From assembly GCA_030765605.1 (NCBI GenBank), contig JAVCCG010000133.1, positions 15,139-79,138 of the forward strand: DNA of 64,000 nt, given 5' to 3'. The DNA is from Candidatus Alcyoniella australis (GTDB lineage Bacteria > Lernaellota > Lernaellaia > JAVCCG01 > Alcyoniellaceae). Of this stretch, positions 1 to 10,168 are shown in pieces (position 1 is the stretch's first letter; each line of letters opens with the position of its first letter). A program made the translations under genes and the position numbers. The notes under the pieces were generated by a model that did not search any database, was not told where the DNA came from, and saw only the letters and a list, made by a program, of their open reading frames with translations.

Positions 1-68
1 ATGTGCGCCAGCAGTCCCGCCAGTGCGGTGGAGACGATCATATGTAGAACGAACAGCAGGCCGCGCAT
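1..68 (-). CDS. Start of an unidentified membrane or exported protein (cut by window edge)
   Basis: On the minus strand an ATG at 68 opens a frame to the window edge with no stop, giving 22 residues: a short basic start followed by a hydrophobic run (LLFVLHMIVSTALAGLLAH). A good ribosome binding site (GAGGGG) lies 5-10 bases upstream, inside the 10-base gap after the lptG stop. This is therefore probably the third gene of the lptF-lptG operon, beginning with a signal peptide or membrane segment. Too little is present to name the product. Confidence 0.5.
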   Translation of the reverse strand, partial: MRGLLFVLHMIVSTALAGLLAH

Positions 69-78
69 CGTCAGCCCC

Positions 79-1191
79 TCATTGCTGCATGTTGACCATC
101 ATCAGCACGCCGATCATGCCGAAGGCGATGTGGCTCGACCAGGCCGCGGCGGTCGGCGGCAGCACGCCGGAGTGCCCCAGCGAGAGGCTCAACGCGAGCA
201 CGATCCAATAGACAACGCCGATGGTCAGGGCCACGCCGATCCCCAGGGCCACGCCTCCGCTGCGGCCGGTCTTGAGCGCAAAGGGGATGCCCAACAGCGC
301 CATGACGAAGCTCACCAGCGGGAACGAGAGTTTGCCCTGCAGGTCGACCTCGTAGCGCGTGGCATCGTCGCCCGACTCGCGGACCTTACGCACGTGGTCG
401 CGCAGCTCGGCAAAGCCCATCTCCTCGGGCTTTTTACGCTCGATTTTCAAATCGTCGATAGTCTCGGCCAGGACGAACCGGTAGCGGGTGAACGTCGTCT
501 GCATCTCCACTTCGTCGCCGACGAATCGGCGATAGACGCCGTCGTAGAAGGTCCAGGCGCGGCCCGCCTCGGCCGAGGGATCGTATTGTGCGAACTGGGC
601 ATGGCCGCGACGGATCAGCCGGAACTGCTCGTCGAAGCGGAACAGCGAGACGTTCTCGATCCGCCCCTTGTCCGGGTAGAGGTTGGCGATGTAATAGATC
701 GACTCGGGCCAGCCCTCGGCCCGCGAGCTGCGGTACCAGATCCGCTTCTTGCGGAACTGCGCCCGCGGCTCTTTGCCCTTGATCTCCTCGCGCCAGACCT
801 GCTCGCTCATCGCGTTGGTGTAGGGCACGACGAACTCGTTGACCGCGAAGCTCACGCCGGAGATCATCAGCGCGAAGAGCAGCACCGGCGAAGTCACCCG
901 CAAAATCGAGACGCCGCCGGCCTTCATCGCCGTAATCTCGGAGTTGCGGCTGAGGATCGAGAGCGAGATCAGCGTGGCCAGCAGTACGCTGACCGGGATC
1001 ATCTGGAAAGCGATCAAGGGCACCTTGTAGCCGATGTAGCGTGCGATCTCCGAGGCCGTGGCCTGATTTTTGAACATGATGTTGCTGCGGTCGATGAAGT
1101 CGACCAGCATGTAGATCAGAATGAAGGCCAACAGGCACATCACAAACAGCTTGAGGAACTCGGCCAGTACGTAGCGCGTGAGTACCCTCAT
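79..1191 (-). CDS. lptG: LPS export permease LptG
   Basis: 370-residue inner-membrane half of the LptB2FG transporter, which extracts LPS from the inner membrane and passes it to the LptC/LptA bridge. The protein has the family layout: three N-terminal membrane helices (about 12-34, 56-80, 100-120), a periplasmic beta-jellyroll region (about 125-265) and three C-terminal helices. The family signature SEITAMKAGGVS follows TM2. The longer open frame upstream of the ATG at 1191 is antisense-like, so I chose 1191, which overlaps the lptF stop as ATGA and implies translational coupling. LptG rather than LptF is assigned from its second position and shorter length; the two paralogues are otherwise similar. 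Confidence 0.9.
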   Translation of the reverse strand: MRVLTRYVLAEFLKLFVMCLLAFILIYMLVDFIDRSNIMFKNQATASEIARYIGYKVPLIAFQMIPVSVLLATLISLSILSRNSEITAMKAGGVSILRVTSPVLLFALMISGVSFAVNEFVVPYTNAMSEQVWREEIKGKEPRAQFRKKRIWYRSSRAEGWPESIYYIANLYPDKGRIENVSLFRFDEQFRLIRRGHAQFAQYDPSAEAGRAWTFYDGVYRRFVGDEVEMQTTFTRYRFVLAETIDDLKIERKKPEEMGFAELRDHVRKVRESGDDATRYEVDLQGKLSFPLVSFVMALLGIPFALKTGRSGGVALGIGVALTIGVVYWIVLALSLSLGHSGVLPPTAAAWSSHIAFGMIGVLMMVNMQQ

Positions 1192-2447
1192 TGGCTGTCG
1201 TCCTTGCGATCGGAGCGCTTGCTGCTGTAGATCTTGGTCGTCATCAACTCGACGATCTTCTCGCCGATCGTGCCGATCCAGGTCAGCAGTTTGATCTCGC
1301 GCTCGGTGGTGCGGGCCCACAGCAGGTAGACCCCCAACATCAGGAACATCACGTTGGGCACCCAGAGCATTACCGCCGGGTGCAGCCAGCCGCGCCAGCC
1401 GACGTTCTCTCCCACCCGGAACAGGACGTAGTAGACGCACAGCACCAGCAGCCCGACCGTGAAGCCGCGGCTGCGCCCCGAACGCACCGGCGCGATCCCC
1501 AGCGGGATGCCGGCCACGGCGAACACCAGGCAGGCGAAGGGAAAGGCGAAGCGCCGATGGAACTCGGTGAGCGCCCGGCGGTATTTGTAGGCCAGCCAGG
1601 CCCGGCGATCCTCGTCGGAGTTCGGGTCGGGATTTTGAACCACCTCGAGCCGCCGCTTGATCTCGCGGGCGAGCTCGAGCTGTCCCATGTGCAAATACTC
1701 CTTTTCGAAGTCCTCGCCGCCCAGCGGCAGGTCGACCTTGAAGTTGGTGTCGTAGACGTCGAAGCGCACGATCTCGTACTCGTCCTGGTTTTCGGAACTG
1801 CGGTGGATCGAGCCGCTCTCAAGGCGGATCGTCAGCAGGTCGGTGCCGGGGCGCGGAATCAAGCGACCGTACTCGGCGACGACGATCGTCGGCGCGCGCT
1901 CGTCGCGGGTGTCCGAGACAAAGACCTGCTCCATCCGCTCGTCCTTGGGGTTAATGCGGTTGACGTAGAGCACCAGGTCCTCGAGGTCGGTCTTGAACAC
2001 CCGCTCCTCCAGGGCGATCAGCACCTTGGAGCGCGCGAGCTTGAGCTTGAGCAGCTCGAGATTGTACAGTCCCGCGGGCGCGGCCTGCAGCGTGATGAAC
2101 GCCGCGAACGCGGTGACGATCAACCCCAGCAGCAATACCGGCCACAGGTGCTTGTGCAGACCAATGCCGCTGGCCTTCATCGCGATGATCTCCGAATCGC
2201 CCGAGAGCCGGTTGAATGCCAGCAGCACGGCGAGCAGAAACGAGATCGGCATGGTGAACACAGTCAGCGGCAGGATCAGATAGAGCAGCAGCCGCAGCAC
2301 GTCGGCGACCTCGACCCCGTAGCTCACCACCAGGTCGACCAGCTGCAGGATCTGGAACATCATCACCACGAACGTGAAGATGAACAGGCCCATGATAAAC
2401 GGGACCAGCACCTCGCGGATTACATACCAAGTGAGGGTGCGCGACAT
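1188..2447 (-). CDS. lptF: LPS export permease LptF
   Basis: 419-residue paralogue and partner of LptG. TM1-TM3 fall in residues 10-125 with the signature SEIIAMKASGIG. A periplasmic jellyroll domain follows (about 140-300), then three helices (about 315-390) and a charged cytoplasmic tail. It is the promoter-proximal gene of the lptFG pair and overlaps lptG by four bases. The ATG at 2447 has no clear Shine-Dalgarno sequence: the repeat-A element starts only 3 bases upstream (2451), so the leader and any promoter lie inside or beyond that repeat. This may mean unusual translation initiation or a later start. The family assignment is firm, the exact start less so. Confidence 0.9.
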   Translation of the reverse strand: MSRTLTWYVIREVLVPFIMGLFIFTFVVMMFQILQLVDLVVSYGVEVADVLRLLLYLILPLTVFTMPISFLLAVLLAFNRLSGDSEIIAMKASGIGLHKHLWPVLLLGLIVTAFAAFITLQAAPAGLYNLELLKLKLARSKVLIALEERVFKTDLEDLVLYVNRINPKDERMEQVFVSDTRDERAPTIVVAEYGRLIPRPGTDLLTIRLESGSIHRSSENQDEYEIVRFDVYDTNFKVDLPLGGEDFEKEYLHMGQLELAREIKRRLEVVQNPDPNSDEDRRAWLAYKYRRALTEFHRRFAFPFACLVFAVAGIPLGIAPVRSGRSRGFTVGLLVLCVYYVLFRVGENVGWRGWLHPAVMLWVPNVMFLMLGVYLLWARTTEREIKLLTWIGTIGEKIVELMTTKIYSSKRSDRKDDSQ

Positions 2448-2450
2448 CGA

Positions 2451-2636
2451 TTAACCCGGAATATTCATGAAGCTCCTACTGCGGCGCACAATACGCTCGC
2501 AATAACTTCGTCATCCTCACCGATCCGTCCTCGACGTACCGTAGCGGGTACGCCTGCGGAGTATCGGCTCGGCTTTCTCATTCTTGCGGTGTCTTGTGTG
2601 CCTCGTCAACGAACCCTCATGAATAATCCGGGTTAA
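2451..2636. repeat. Repeat family A, copy 1 (fold-back element, 186 bp)
   Basis: The element is bounded by near-perfect 20-bp terminal inverted repeats (left 2451-2470, TTAACCCGGAATATTCATGA; right 2617-2636). The interior is itself imperfectly self-complementary, with a central hairpin around CGTACC..GGGTACG. Two relatives lie at 28567-28750 and 54829-55010. It separates the divergent lptF and ftsK genes and forms the immediate leader of lptF. No protein is encoded. Confidence 0.85.
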
Positions 2637-2689
2637 GTGTAGGTAATGCGCCGAAGCTGTGCAATCGAAGGTAGCGCGCCGCGCGCACG

Positions 2690-2717
2690 TTTACATTGCA
2701 CGCTGATCGGGTAGAAT
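2690..2717 (+). promoter_or_regulatory. Candidate sigma-70 promoter of ftsK
   Basis: TTTACA (2690-2695), a 16-base spacer and TAGAAT (2712-2717) lie 30 bases upstream of the ftsK start and outside repeat A. The match to the -35/-10 consensus is good. This is by inspection only. Confidence 0.5.
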
Positions 2718-2747
2718 CGGCCGCGGGCCTGTTTATCGGATAGGGTG

Positions 2748-5445
<2,698 letters not shown>

Positions 5446-5465
<20 letters not shown>

Positions 5466-6108
5466 CGCGGTGCTGGCGTGGCTCACCGTGCTGGCGCTGC
5501 TGACGTTGACGGCTGCGGCGCTCGCGCAACAGGACGAGCTGATCGATAAGCTGCAGCAGAGCTACAGCAACACCAAGACCTTTCGCGCCAAGTTCACCCA
5601 GGAGTCGACCAACAAGCAGACCGGGCTGACCTCTGTGGTCAGCGGCAGCGTGGCTTTTAAAAAGCCGGGCATGATGCGTTGGGATTACGACGAGCCGCAC
5701 GCCAAGAGCATGATCACCGACGGCTATACCCTCTGGATCTATCTGCCGGCGCAAAAGCAGGTGTTTATGGAGCGCTTCAACCGGCACTACTCCAGCCAGC
5801 TGCCGGTGCTGTTCCTCTCCGGCGGCGCTGACCTGCGCGAGCAGTTCGAGATCCAGCCCGGACCGGCTGCAGACGACGGCGTCCAGGCCTATACGCTCAA
5901 TCCCAAGGTGCCGACGCCGGGCTTTTCGCAGATGACGCTATTAATCGATCCGCAGAAAATGCACGTGGTGGGGACAATTTTCATCGACGCCTACGGCAAC
6001 ACCACCAAGGTCGGCTTCTCGAAGATCGAGACCGACGTGCCGTTACCCGAGGGATTCTTTATCTTCACGCCGCCCGCGGACGTGGAGGTGATCACCTCGC
6101 CGCAATAA
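5446..6108 (+). CDS. lolA: Outer-membrane lipoprotein carrier protein LolA
   Basis: 220-residue periplasmic chaperone that carries lipoproteins from LolCDE to the outer membrane. A signal peptide (about 1-28, ending AAALA/QQ) precedes the LolA fold. The family-typical stretches FRAKFTQE, a Phe-Lys-Lys-Pro-Gly-Met-Met-Arg-Trp-like segment (about 67-76) and a late beta-sheet with the aromatic ..GFFIFTPP end are visible. The TTG start at 5446 is supported by GGGAGGTGA six bases upstream, inside ftsK. A GTG at 5470 is the alternative start. The 20-base overlap with ftsK suggests co-transcription, an arrangement common in proteobacteria (ftsK-lolA). Confidence 0.93.
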
Positions 6109-6123
6109 AATTAGGGGGCAAAG

Positions 6124-6609
6124 ATGCCGAGCTTCGACGTAGTGAGTCAGGTGGACCTGCAAGAGGTGCGCAACGCGGTCAACAACTCCAATAAAGAGAT
6201 CAGCACGCGCTACGACTTTAAAAAGAGCAACAGCAAGATCGAGCTGACCGACGACGGGGTCTGGCTGTACTCGGACGACGAATTCAAGATCAAGGCTGTC
6301 GAGCAGGTGCTCAAGGAGAAGCTGGTCAAGCGCCAGGTTCCGCTGCGCGCCATGAGTTTTGGCAAGATCGAGCAGATGGGACTGCGGCAGGTCAAGCAGC
6401 TGGCCAAGATCCAACAGGGTATCCCCGAGGAAAAGGCCAAGCAGATCGTCAAGCTGGTTAAGAAGACCGGCCTGAGGGTCCAGTCGCAGATCATGGGCGA
6501 CCAGGTGCGGATCTCGGGCAAAAAGCGCGACGCCCTGCAAGAGGTGATCGCCCTTCTCAAAGACCAGGACCTGGGTATCGACATGCGTTACATCAATTTC
6601 AGGGATTAG
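6124..6609 (+). CDS. yajQ: YajQ family nucleotide-binding protein
   Basis: 161 residues, the normal length for the family, with the hallmark N-terminus MPSFDVVSQVD, the N-x-S-x-K-E-I-S-x-R-Y-D-F stretch (about 20-33) and the C-terminal D-I-D/G-I-D-M-R-Y-I-N-F-R-D-type ending. YajQ proteins have two ferredoxin-like domains. In some bacteria they bind cyclic di-GMP and modulate transcription factors, but their role is not settled in general. The ribosome binding site TTAGGGGGCAAAG lies just before the ATG, 15 bases after the lolA stop. A strong terminator follows, so it is the last gene of the ftsK-lolA-yajQ unit. Confidence 0.92.
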   Translation: MPSFDVVSQVDLQEVRNAVNNSNKEISTRYDFKKSNSKIELTDDGVWLYSDDEFKIKAVEQVLKEKLVKRQVPLRAMSFGKIEQMGLRQVKQLAKIQQGIPEEKAKQIVKLVKKTGLRVQSQIMGDQVRISGKKRDALQEVIALLKDQDLGIDMRYINFRD

Positions 6610-6631
6610 GCTCTTCCTGGGCGGAAAAAAC

Positions 6632-6660
6632 GGGCGGCCCCAGGCGGGCCGCCCATTTTA
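6632..6660 (+). terminator. Rho-independent terminator after yajQ
   Basis: A perfect 9-bp stem GGGCGGCCC/GGGCCGCCC with a 5-base loop (6632-6654) is followed by ATTTTA. It lies 22 bases after the yajQ stop and between convergent genes, so it may also serve the minus-strand gene. Confidence 0.85.
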
Positions 6661-6680
6661 TTGGATGTTCGTGGACAGGA

Positions 6681-7115
6681 TCAGGAAGCTGGAACGTCCG
6701 GGCACGCGTCCCAGCACTCGACGAAGTCCGAGTAGCACTGCTGGTCGTCGGCCCCCAGATCAAGGCAATCGTTGAGCGCGTCAGTGCAGTCGGAAAGGCA
6801 ACTCACCCACGGCGCATCGCCATAGCCGTTGGCCTCGAGGCAGTCCAGATAGGGCCCCAGATCTTCGGCGTAGCAATCCAGGGCGTCTTCCCAATTCGCA
6901 CCCGCGGCATCCAGGCAGGCGATCAAGGCGTTGTACTCGGTGTCGCACTCGCCCGAGTACTCGTCGTCGTCGTCATCGTCGTCGTCGTCGTCATCGTCAT
7001 CGTCCAGGGTGTCGTCGTCGTCATCATCGTCGTCGTCGCCACCGCAGGAGATCAGCGGAACAACTGTCAGCGCCAGGCCCAGCACAAAGGCCAGTAACAG
7101 CCACCATTTTTTCAT
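6681..7115 (-). CDS. Poly-Asp, Cys-rich lipoprotein of unknown function
   Basis: 144 residues. The start at 7115 is chosen for the GGAGGAAAC site just upstream; an in-frame ATG at 7130 is earlier. A signal peptide (KKWWLLLAFVLGLALTVVPL) leads to a lipobox ISC, so Cys25 or so is probably lipidated. Directly after it come two runs of aspartate totalling more than 20 residues, then a compact domain of about 85 residues with ten cysteines in C-x(n)-C spacing, which probably form five disulfides outside the cytoplasm. I recognise no family. The Asp run looks like an extended anionic tether holding the Cys-rich domain away from the membrane. The coding microsatellite (GAC/GAT)n is prone to slippage. 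Confidence 0.8.
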   Translation of the reverse strand: MKKWWLLLAFVLGLALTVVPLISCGGDDDDDDDDDTLDDDDDDDDDDDDDDEYSGECDTEYNALIACLDAAGANWEDALDCYAEDLGPYLDCLEANGYGDAPWVSCLSDCTDALNDCLDLGADDQQCYSDFVECWDACPDVPAS

Positions 7116-7210
7116 GCCTGTTTCCTCCATTTATGAGTCGATTTTAATCATTGTACCGCGCCGGCGAGCTGTCAACAGAAAACAGGCGCGGCGCTTAATC
7201 GTTTGGGGAT

Positions 7211-7242
7211 AAAGAAAAGCCCGCAAGGCGATGCTTGCGGGC
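7211..7242 (-). terminator. Terminator of the tRNA-Lys transcript
   Basis: Read on the minus strand, an 8-bp stem GCCCGCAA/TTGCGGGC (7219-7242) is followed by CTTTTCTTT. It lies just 3' of the minus-strand tRNA gene. Confidence 0.75.
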
Positions 7243-7255
7243 TCGAAGTGCAGTG

Positions 7256-7328
7256 TAGGACTGCGGGGACTCGAACCCCGAACAAATGGATTAAGAGTCC
7301 ACTGCTCTACCAATTGAGCTACAGTCCC
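7256..7328 (-). tRNA. tRNA-Lys (anticodon CTT)
   Basis: The 73-nt cloverleaf reads GGGACTG acceptor, TA, D-arm GCTC..GAGC, anticodon stem GTGGA/TCCAT with loop CTCTTAA (anticodon CTT, decoding AAG), then T-arm CGGGG-TTCGAGT-CCCCG and the acceptor return CAGTCCT with discriminator A. The first acceptor pair would be G-U. The CCA end is not encoded. A strong promoter and a terminator flank it, so it is a single-gene transcript. Confidence 0.93.
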
Positions 7329-7344
7329 GGGCGAATACTGGCGA

Positions 7345-7373
7345 ATATTACGGAAGCGAGCTACTTAGGTCAA
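7345..7373 (-). promoter_or_regulatory. Promoter of tRNA-Lys
   Basis: On the minus strand TTGACC (7373-7368), a 17-base spacer and TAATAT (7350-7345) end 16 bases before the mature tRNA 5' end. This is the best sigma-70 match seen in the window and fits a stable-RNA gene. Confidence 0.75.
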
Positions 7374-7388
7374 GCCCCCGCAACCCGA

Positions 7389-8288
7389 TCAATCGGCGGG
7401 TGGTTCAAAGGGGTCCGGCGCTTGGGTAAACGGATCGACCCGGCGTAAATAGGCTTTACCGCCGAGCAGCCAGGCGAAGCGCCGCACGCTGCCCATGTCC
7501 TTGGCCTGGGTGCGGTGCTGCCTGGTGAACTCGGACATCATCTTTACGCAGCTCATGCCCTCGGCGCAGGGCTGTTTGATATCGAAGGTCTCGGTGTACG
7601 GCCCGGGGTCGGCCTTGCCCACCATGCGCATCGGCCAATAGCGGTTGAGCATGTAGTAGCAGTTGGGCACGTGGTACGGCGCAAGCCCCCCCAGCTCGCG
7701 TTGCGGGTCGTCGGCCGCGACCACGGCCTGCATTGCCAAGCGCGATGAGAGCTGATGCTCAGGGTGTCCGGTGAATCCGCGGTCCGGACTGAAGGTCAGC
7801 AGCACGTCGGGCCGAAAGTCGCGGATCGCCTCGGCGATAACCTCGATCGGGTCGCCGATCCCCTGGTCGGTCCAGATCCGCGCGATCTCGTCACGCGGTG
7901 GAAAGCTCTTGGCGGGTAGCGGCGCGTTCCAATATTCGCGGTGGTCAAGTTGCGCGTGGTACAGCTCGGCGACTCGTTTCATCTCCTCGTGACGTACAGC
8001 GCCCAGGCTTGGCTCGCAGCCCTCGGGCAGCAGACACTCGCCGCCGTCGCCGCGGGTCAGCACCAGCATGTACACGCGATTGCCCAAGGTCGGCCCGGCC
8101 AGGGCCAGCACCGGCCCGGACAACGCCTCGTCGTCGGGATGCGGAGCGACCCACATCACCGAGGCTCCGGCCTCGATCAGCTGTTGCAACGTAGGATGCT
8201 CGGCGTCGGCGGCTGCAACGGATAGCGGCAAGAACAGAGCGGCCAGCGCGGCCGCGACTGCAAAATTAAGAATCGAGCGGAATCTCAT
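7389..8288 (-). CDS. Secreted PIG-L/LmbE-type deacetylase
   Basis: 299 residues with a signal peptide (FRSILNFAVAAALAALFLPLSVAAA) and the zinc-binding HPDDE motif in WVAPHPDDEAL (about 49-59), the mark of N-acetylglucosaminyl-PI deacetylase/LmbE hydrolases. A second His-containing element (FTGHPEHQLSS) supplies the third metal ligand. Family members remove acetyl groups from N-acetylglucosamine-type sugars; an exported member probably acts on surface glycans or antibiotics, but the substrate is unknown. The ATG at 8288 has CGGAGGTGCC upstream; the frame can extend two codons further to a GTG. It appears to be transcribed alone. Confidence 0.85.
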   Translation of the reverse strand: MRFRSILNFAVAAALAALFLPLSVAAADAEHPTLQQLIEAGASVMWVAPHPDDEALSGPVLALAGPTLGNRVYMLVLTRGDGGECLLPEGCEPSLGAVRHEEMKRVAELYHAQLDHREYWNAPLPAKSFPPRDEIARIWTDQGIGDPIEVIAEAIRDFRPDVLLTFSPDRGFTGHPEHQLSSRLAMQAVVAADDPQRELGGLAPYHVPNCYYMLNRYWPMRMVGKADPGPYTETFDIKQPCAEGMSCVKMMSEFTRQHRTQAKDMGSVRRFAWLLGGKAYLRRVDPFTQAPDPFEPPAD

Positions 8289-8383
8289 CGGCACCTCCGA
8301 GTATGCAATATACGCCCGGAGACACCTTGAACCAAGTAATGACGCAGCGCGTCATGAGGCGAGGGGAATCCGTTCGACGATGC

Positions 8384-8584
8384 TCAATTGGCCAGCAGCT
8401 CGGCGGTGCGCTCCAGACGCTTTCGCTCGGTGATGTGCTTGCGCTCCATATCTTGCTGGATCTGCGCGGTGAACAGCACGATGTTCTCCCCGCAAACCGG
8501 GCAGGTGATGGTAATCCGTGGCTTGTTCGTTTTCAGCTTGATGATGACTAGTCTCTCTTGGCAACGTTCGCAGGTGATTATCAT
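8384..8584 (-). CDS. Small zinc-ribbon protein
   Basis: 66 residues with two C-x2-C knuckles (CERC at about 5-8 and CPVC at about 28-31), enough for one treble-clef or ribbon-type Zn site, followed by a charged helical tail rich in Arg, Lys and Glu. The ribosome binding site GGAGGAGGAACC is very strong. No enzyme domain is present. Proteins of this shape often act as nucleic-acid or protein-binding adaptors, but the function here is unknown. It stands alone, with about 95 bases to the deacetylase gene downstream. Confidence 0.75.
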   Translation of the reverse strand: MIITCERCQERLVIIKLKTNKPRITITCPVCGENIVLFTAQIQQDMERKHITERKRLERTAELLAN

Positions 8585-8901
8585 TGGTTCCTCCTCCTGG
8601 AATCCGACTTGTTATGGCCATTACAATTCATGGATCGTGCCAAGGGTGTAAAAGGGAACCTGCCGGCGGCTGGGCTCTAAGCGAGATCAGCAAATAAAGA
8701 ACTAAATATCAAGGTGATAGGAGGTGTCGCCGCATTTGAGAATGATGCTTTGGACGCCCCTGTTTAGGTCTGCGACCCCCCTACTCCGGCCAGATCGCGG
8801 CGCAGATGGGATGTAGAATCGTAATTGTAAATAGTAAAAAGTAAGGTGCTGATACCGCGGGGCAATCAGGGTCGGAAGGGCGCTTGTGCGGCTTGGGCCC
8901 A
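8585..8901. other. Intergenic region, nothing recognised
   Basis: 317 bases between the divergent zinc-ribbon and SGNH-hydrolase genes. I see the RBS of the former at its left edge and AG-rich, AT-rich tracts near 8700 and 8820-8850, but no convincing promoter, RNA or repeat. The hydrolase frame is open back to a TTG at 8884, preceded by GGAAGGG, so the gene may begin there. Confidence 0.4.
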
Positions 8902-9954
8902 ATGGATTACTATGACCGGGATTTGAGGATGGGACGTTTTCGCACGCTGTTGTTCGCGCTGGTCGCGGTGTTGCTGTTTTTCGCGGCGGTGGAGGGACTG
9001 CTGCGCCTCAGCGGCTGGGCCCGTTCGCCCTTGGACGAGGTCTACTCGGACATCTACGACGTGGAATACGTGATGAGTCCGGGCAGCCCCAATCCTTACA
9101 ACGAACACAAGCCCGAAAAGCTCAATATCGTGGGCTTGCGCGGCGAGACCTTCCCCATTGAGCGCGAGCCGGGCGTGCTGCGCGTAATCTGTCTGGGCGA
9201 CTCGACCACCTTTGGCATGGGCGAGCTCGAGGAATGCTATCCGTACATGCTGCAAGAGCAGCTTGAGCAGCATCTGGGCTCGAACAAGGCGCAGGTGCTC
9301 AACGCCGGGATTCCCGGGACCGGGTTCACCCAACAGTTGTTGTTTTTTCAACGCCGGATGCGGCCCTATCGGCCCGACGTTGTTGCTCTGACCGGTGGGC
9401 CAAATTACCGTCCTGATATCAAGCAGTACCGTGATAGATTGAAGTCGGAACGCTTCCAGCGGCTGTACTCGATGCGCGGATGGTTTTCGCGGTTCGACAC
9501 ATACCGTTTGTTACGGCGGTTGGTCAAGGGTCCGGCCGTGCGGTTCGCCATGGACGACTCGCAGATCGATCCGGCGACCATCGAGACCGGCAGCTATCTG
9601 ATGGATTATTGGGAAGATTTAGCGCACATGCGCGAACTGTCGCAGCAGGACGGCTTTAAATTGGTGTTTCTCAACGTGCCGCACCTCGAGTTGATTCAGG
9701 AGATGCAGAGCAGGGGGGTCCAGCCGGGGACCGAGCAGTACCGTGAAGTGTTGTGGATGTTCACGCCGGACCACGTAACCCCCCGATTTGCAGAGAAATA
9801 CGGCTGTCAGTTTGTGGATTCGGTTCCGGAATTTTTGTTGATTAAGGCCGACGAAACACTGTTTTTCGATCCCAATCACCCCGCGGCCAAGGGCAACCGG
9901 ATTATCGCCCGCGCCGTGGCCCAAGGGATTTTACAGGCCATCGCCCAGCCTTAA
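8902..9954 (+). CDS. Membrane-anchored SGNH/GDSL-type hydrolase
   Basis: About 350 residues. An N-terminal membrane segment (FRTLLFALVAVLLFFAAVEGLL) acts as an uncleaved anchor. The SGNH blocks are visible: CLGDSTTFG (block I, nucleophile Ser), NAGIPGTGF (block II, oxyanion Gly) and FFDPNHPAAKGN (block V, Asp-x-x-His). Relatives are esterases or O-acetyl transferases/esterases acting on surface polysaccharides or lipids; the substrate is not evident. The start is uncertain: TTG 8884, ATG 8902 and ATG 8929 are all in frame, and I chose the ATG that leaves a short basic N-terminus before the helix. Confidence 0.8.
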   Translation: MDYYDRDLRMGRFRTLLFALVAVLLFFAAVEGLLRLSGWARSPLDEVYSDIYDVEYVMSPGSPNPYNEHKPEKLNIVGLRGETFPIEREPGVLRVICLGDSTTFGMGELEECYPYMLQEQLEQHLGSNKAQVLNAGIPGTGFTQQLLFFQRRMRPYRPDVVALTGGPNYRPDIKQYRDRLKSERFQRLYSMRGWFSRFDTYRLLRRLVKGPAVRFAMDDSQIDPATIETGSYLMDYWEDLAHMRELSQQDGFKLVFLNVPHLELIQEMQSRGVQPGTEQYREVLWMFTPDHVTPRFAEKYGCQFVDSVPEFLLIKADETLFFDPNHPAAKGNRIIARAVAQGILQAIAQP

Positions 9955-9971
9955 CCCGTTGGGCGAAAAGT

Positions 9972-9998
9972 AAAGATCGATTTCTCGATCTTTCCACC
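9972..9998 (+). terminator. Hairpin after the SGNH gene
   Basis: A perfect 9-bp inverted repeat AAAGATCGA/TCGATCTTT around a TTTC loop lies 18 bases after the stop. The T-tract is weak, so termination strength is uncertain. Confidence 0.5.
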
Positions 9999-10013
9999 CC
10001 CTCTTAATCCGAT

Positions 10014-10029
10014 TGTTCCACGTGGAACA
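10014..10029. promoter_or_regulatory. parS-like centromere site 1
   Basis: The 16-bp perfect palindrome TGTTCCACGTGGAACA matches the parS consensus bound by chromosomal ParB proteins. The symmetry extends to 18 bp here (10013-10030). A second identical 16-mer lies exactly 100 bp downstream. Identification rests on the known parS consensus; no parA or parB gene is in the window. Confidence 0.85.
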
Positions 10030-10031
10030 AC

Positions 10032-10152
10032 TGTGGAAAAGATGTTGCGCACAGGTATTCACACAATGTGGATAGATTCTATAACTAGATGATTAATAAG
10101 GGGAAAGTCGCTGTGTTCCACGTGGAACAACTGTGGATGGAGCTGTGGGTAG
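10032..10152. other. Cluster of DnaA-box-like 9-mers between and beside the parS sites
   Basis: Relative to TTATNCACA or its complement, TGTGGAAAA (10032-10040), GTATTCACA (10055-10063) and TGTGGATAG (10067-10075) each differ at one base, while TGTGGATGG (10132-10140) and TGTGGGTAG (10144-10152) are weaker. An AT-rich stretch (10072-10100) could be an unwinding element. Together with the parS pair this resembles part of a replication-origin region. Chance matches cannot be excluded by eye, and dnaA, dnaN and mnmG are not nearby. Confidence 0.45.
10114..10129. promoter_or_regulatory. parS-like centromere site 2
   Basis: Second exact copy of the 16-bp palindrome, again followed by AACTGTGGA as at site 1. 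The shared right flank suggests duplication or a conserved adjoining box. Confidence 0.85.
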
Positions 10153-10168
10153 TCAATCAACAGTCCGC

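Noticed and set aside
1-1230. Long plus-strand open frame opposite lptG
   Set aside because: It is the complement of a convincing LptG with family motifs; high-GC DNA gives such antisense frames. The His/Arg/Glu-rich translation has no domain.
10014-10129. Transcription-factor operators for the hydrolase or protease gene
   Set aside because: Possible, but both 16-mers match the parS consensus and their sites are not placed over a promoter that I can see.
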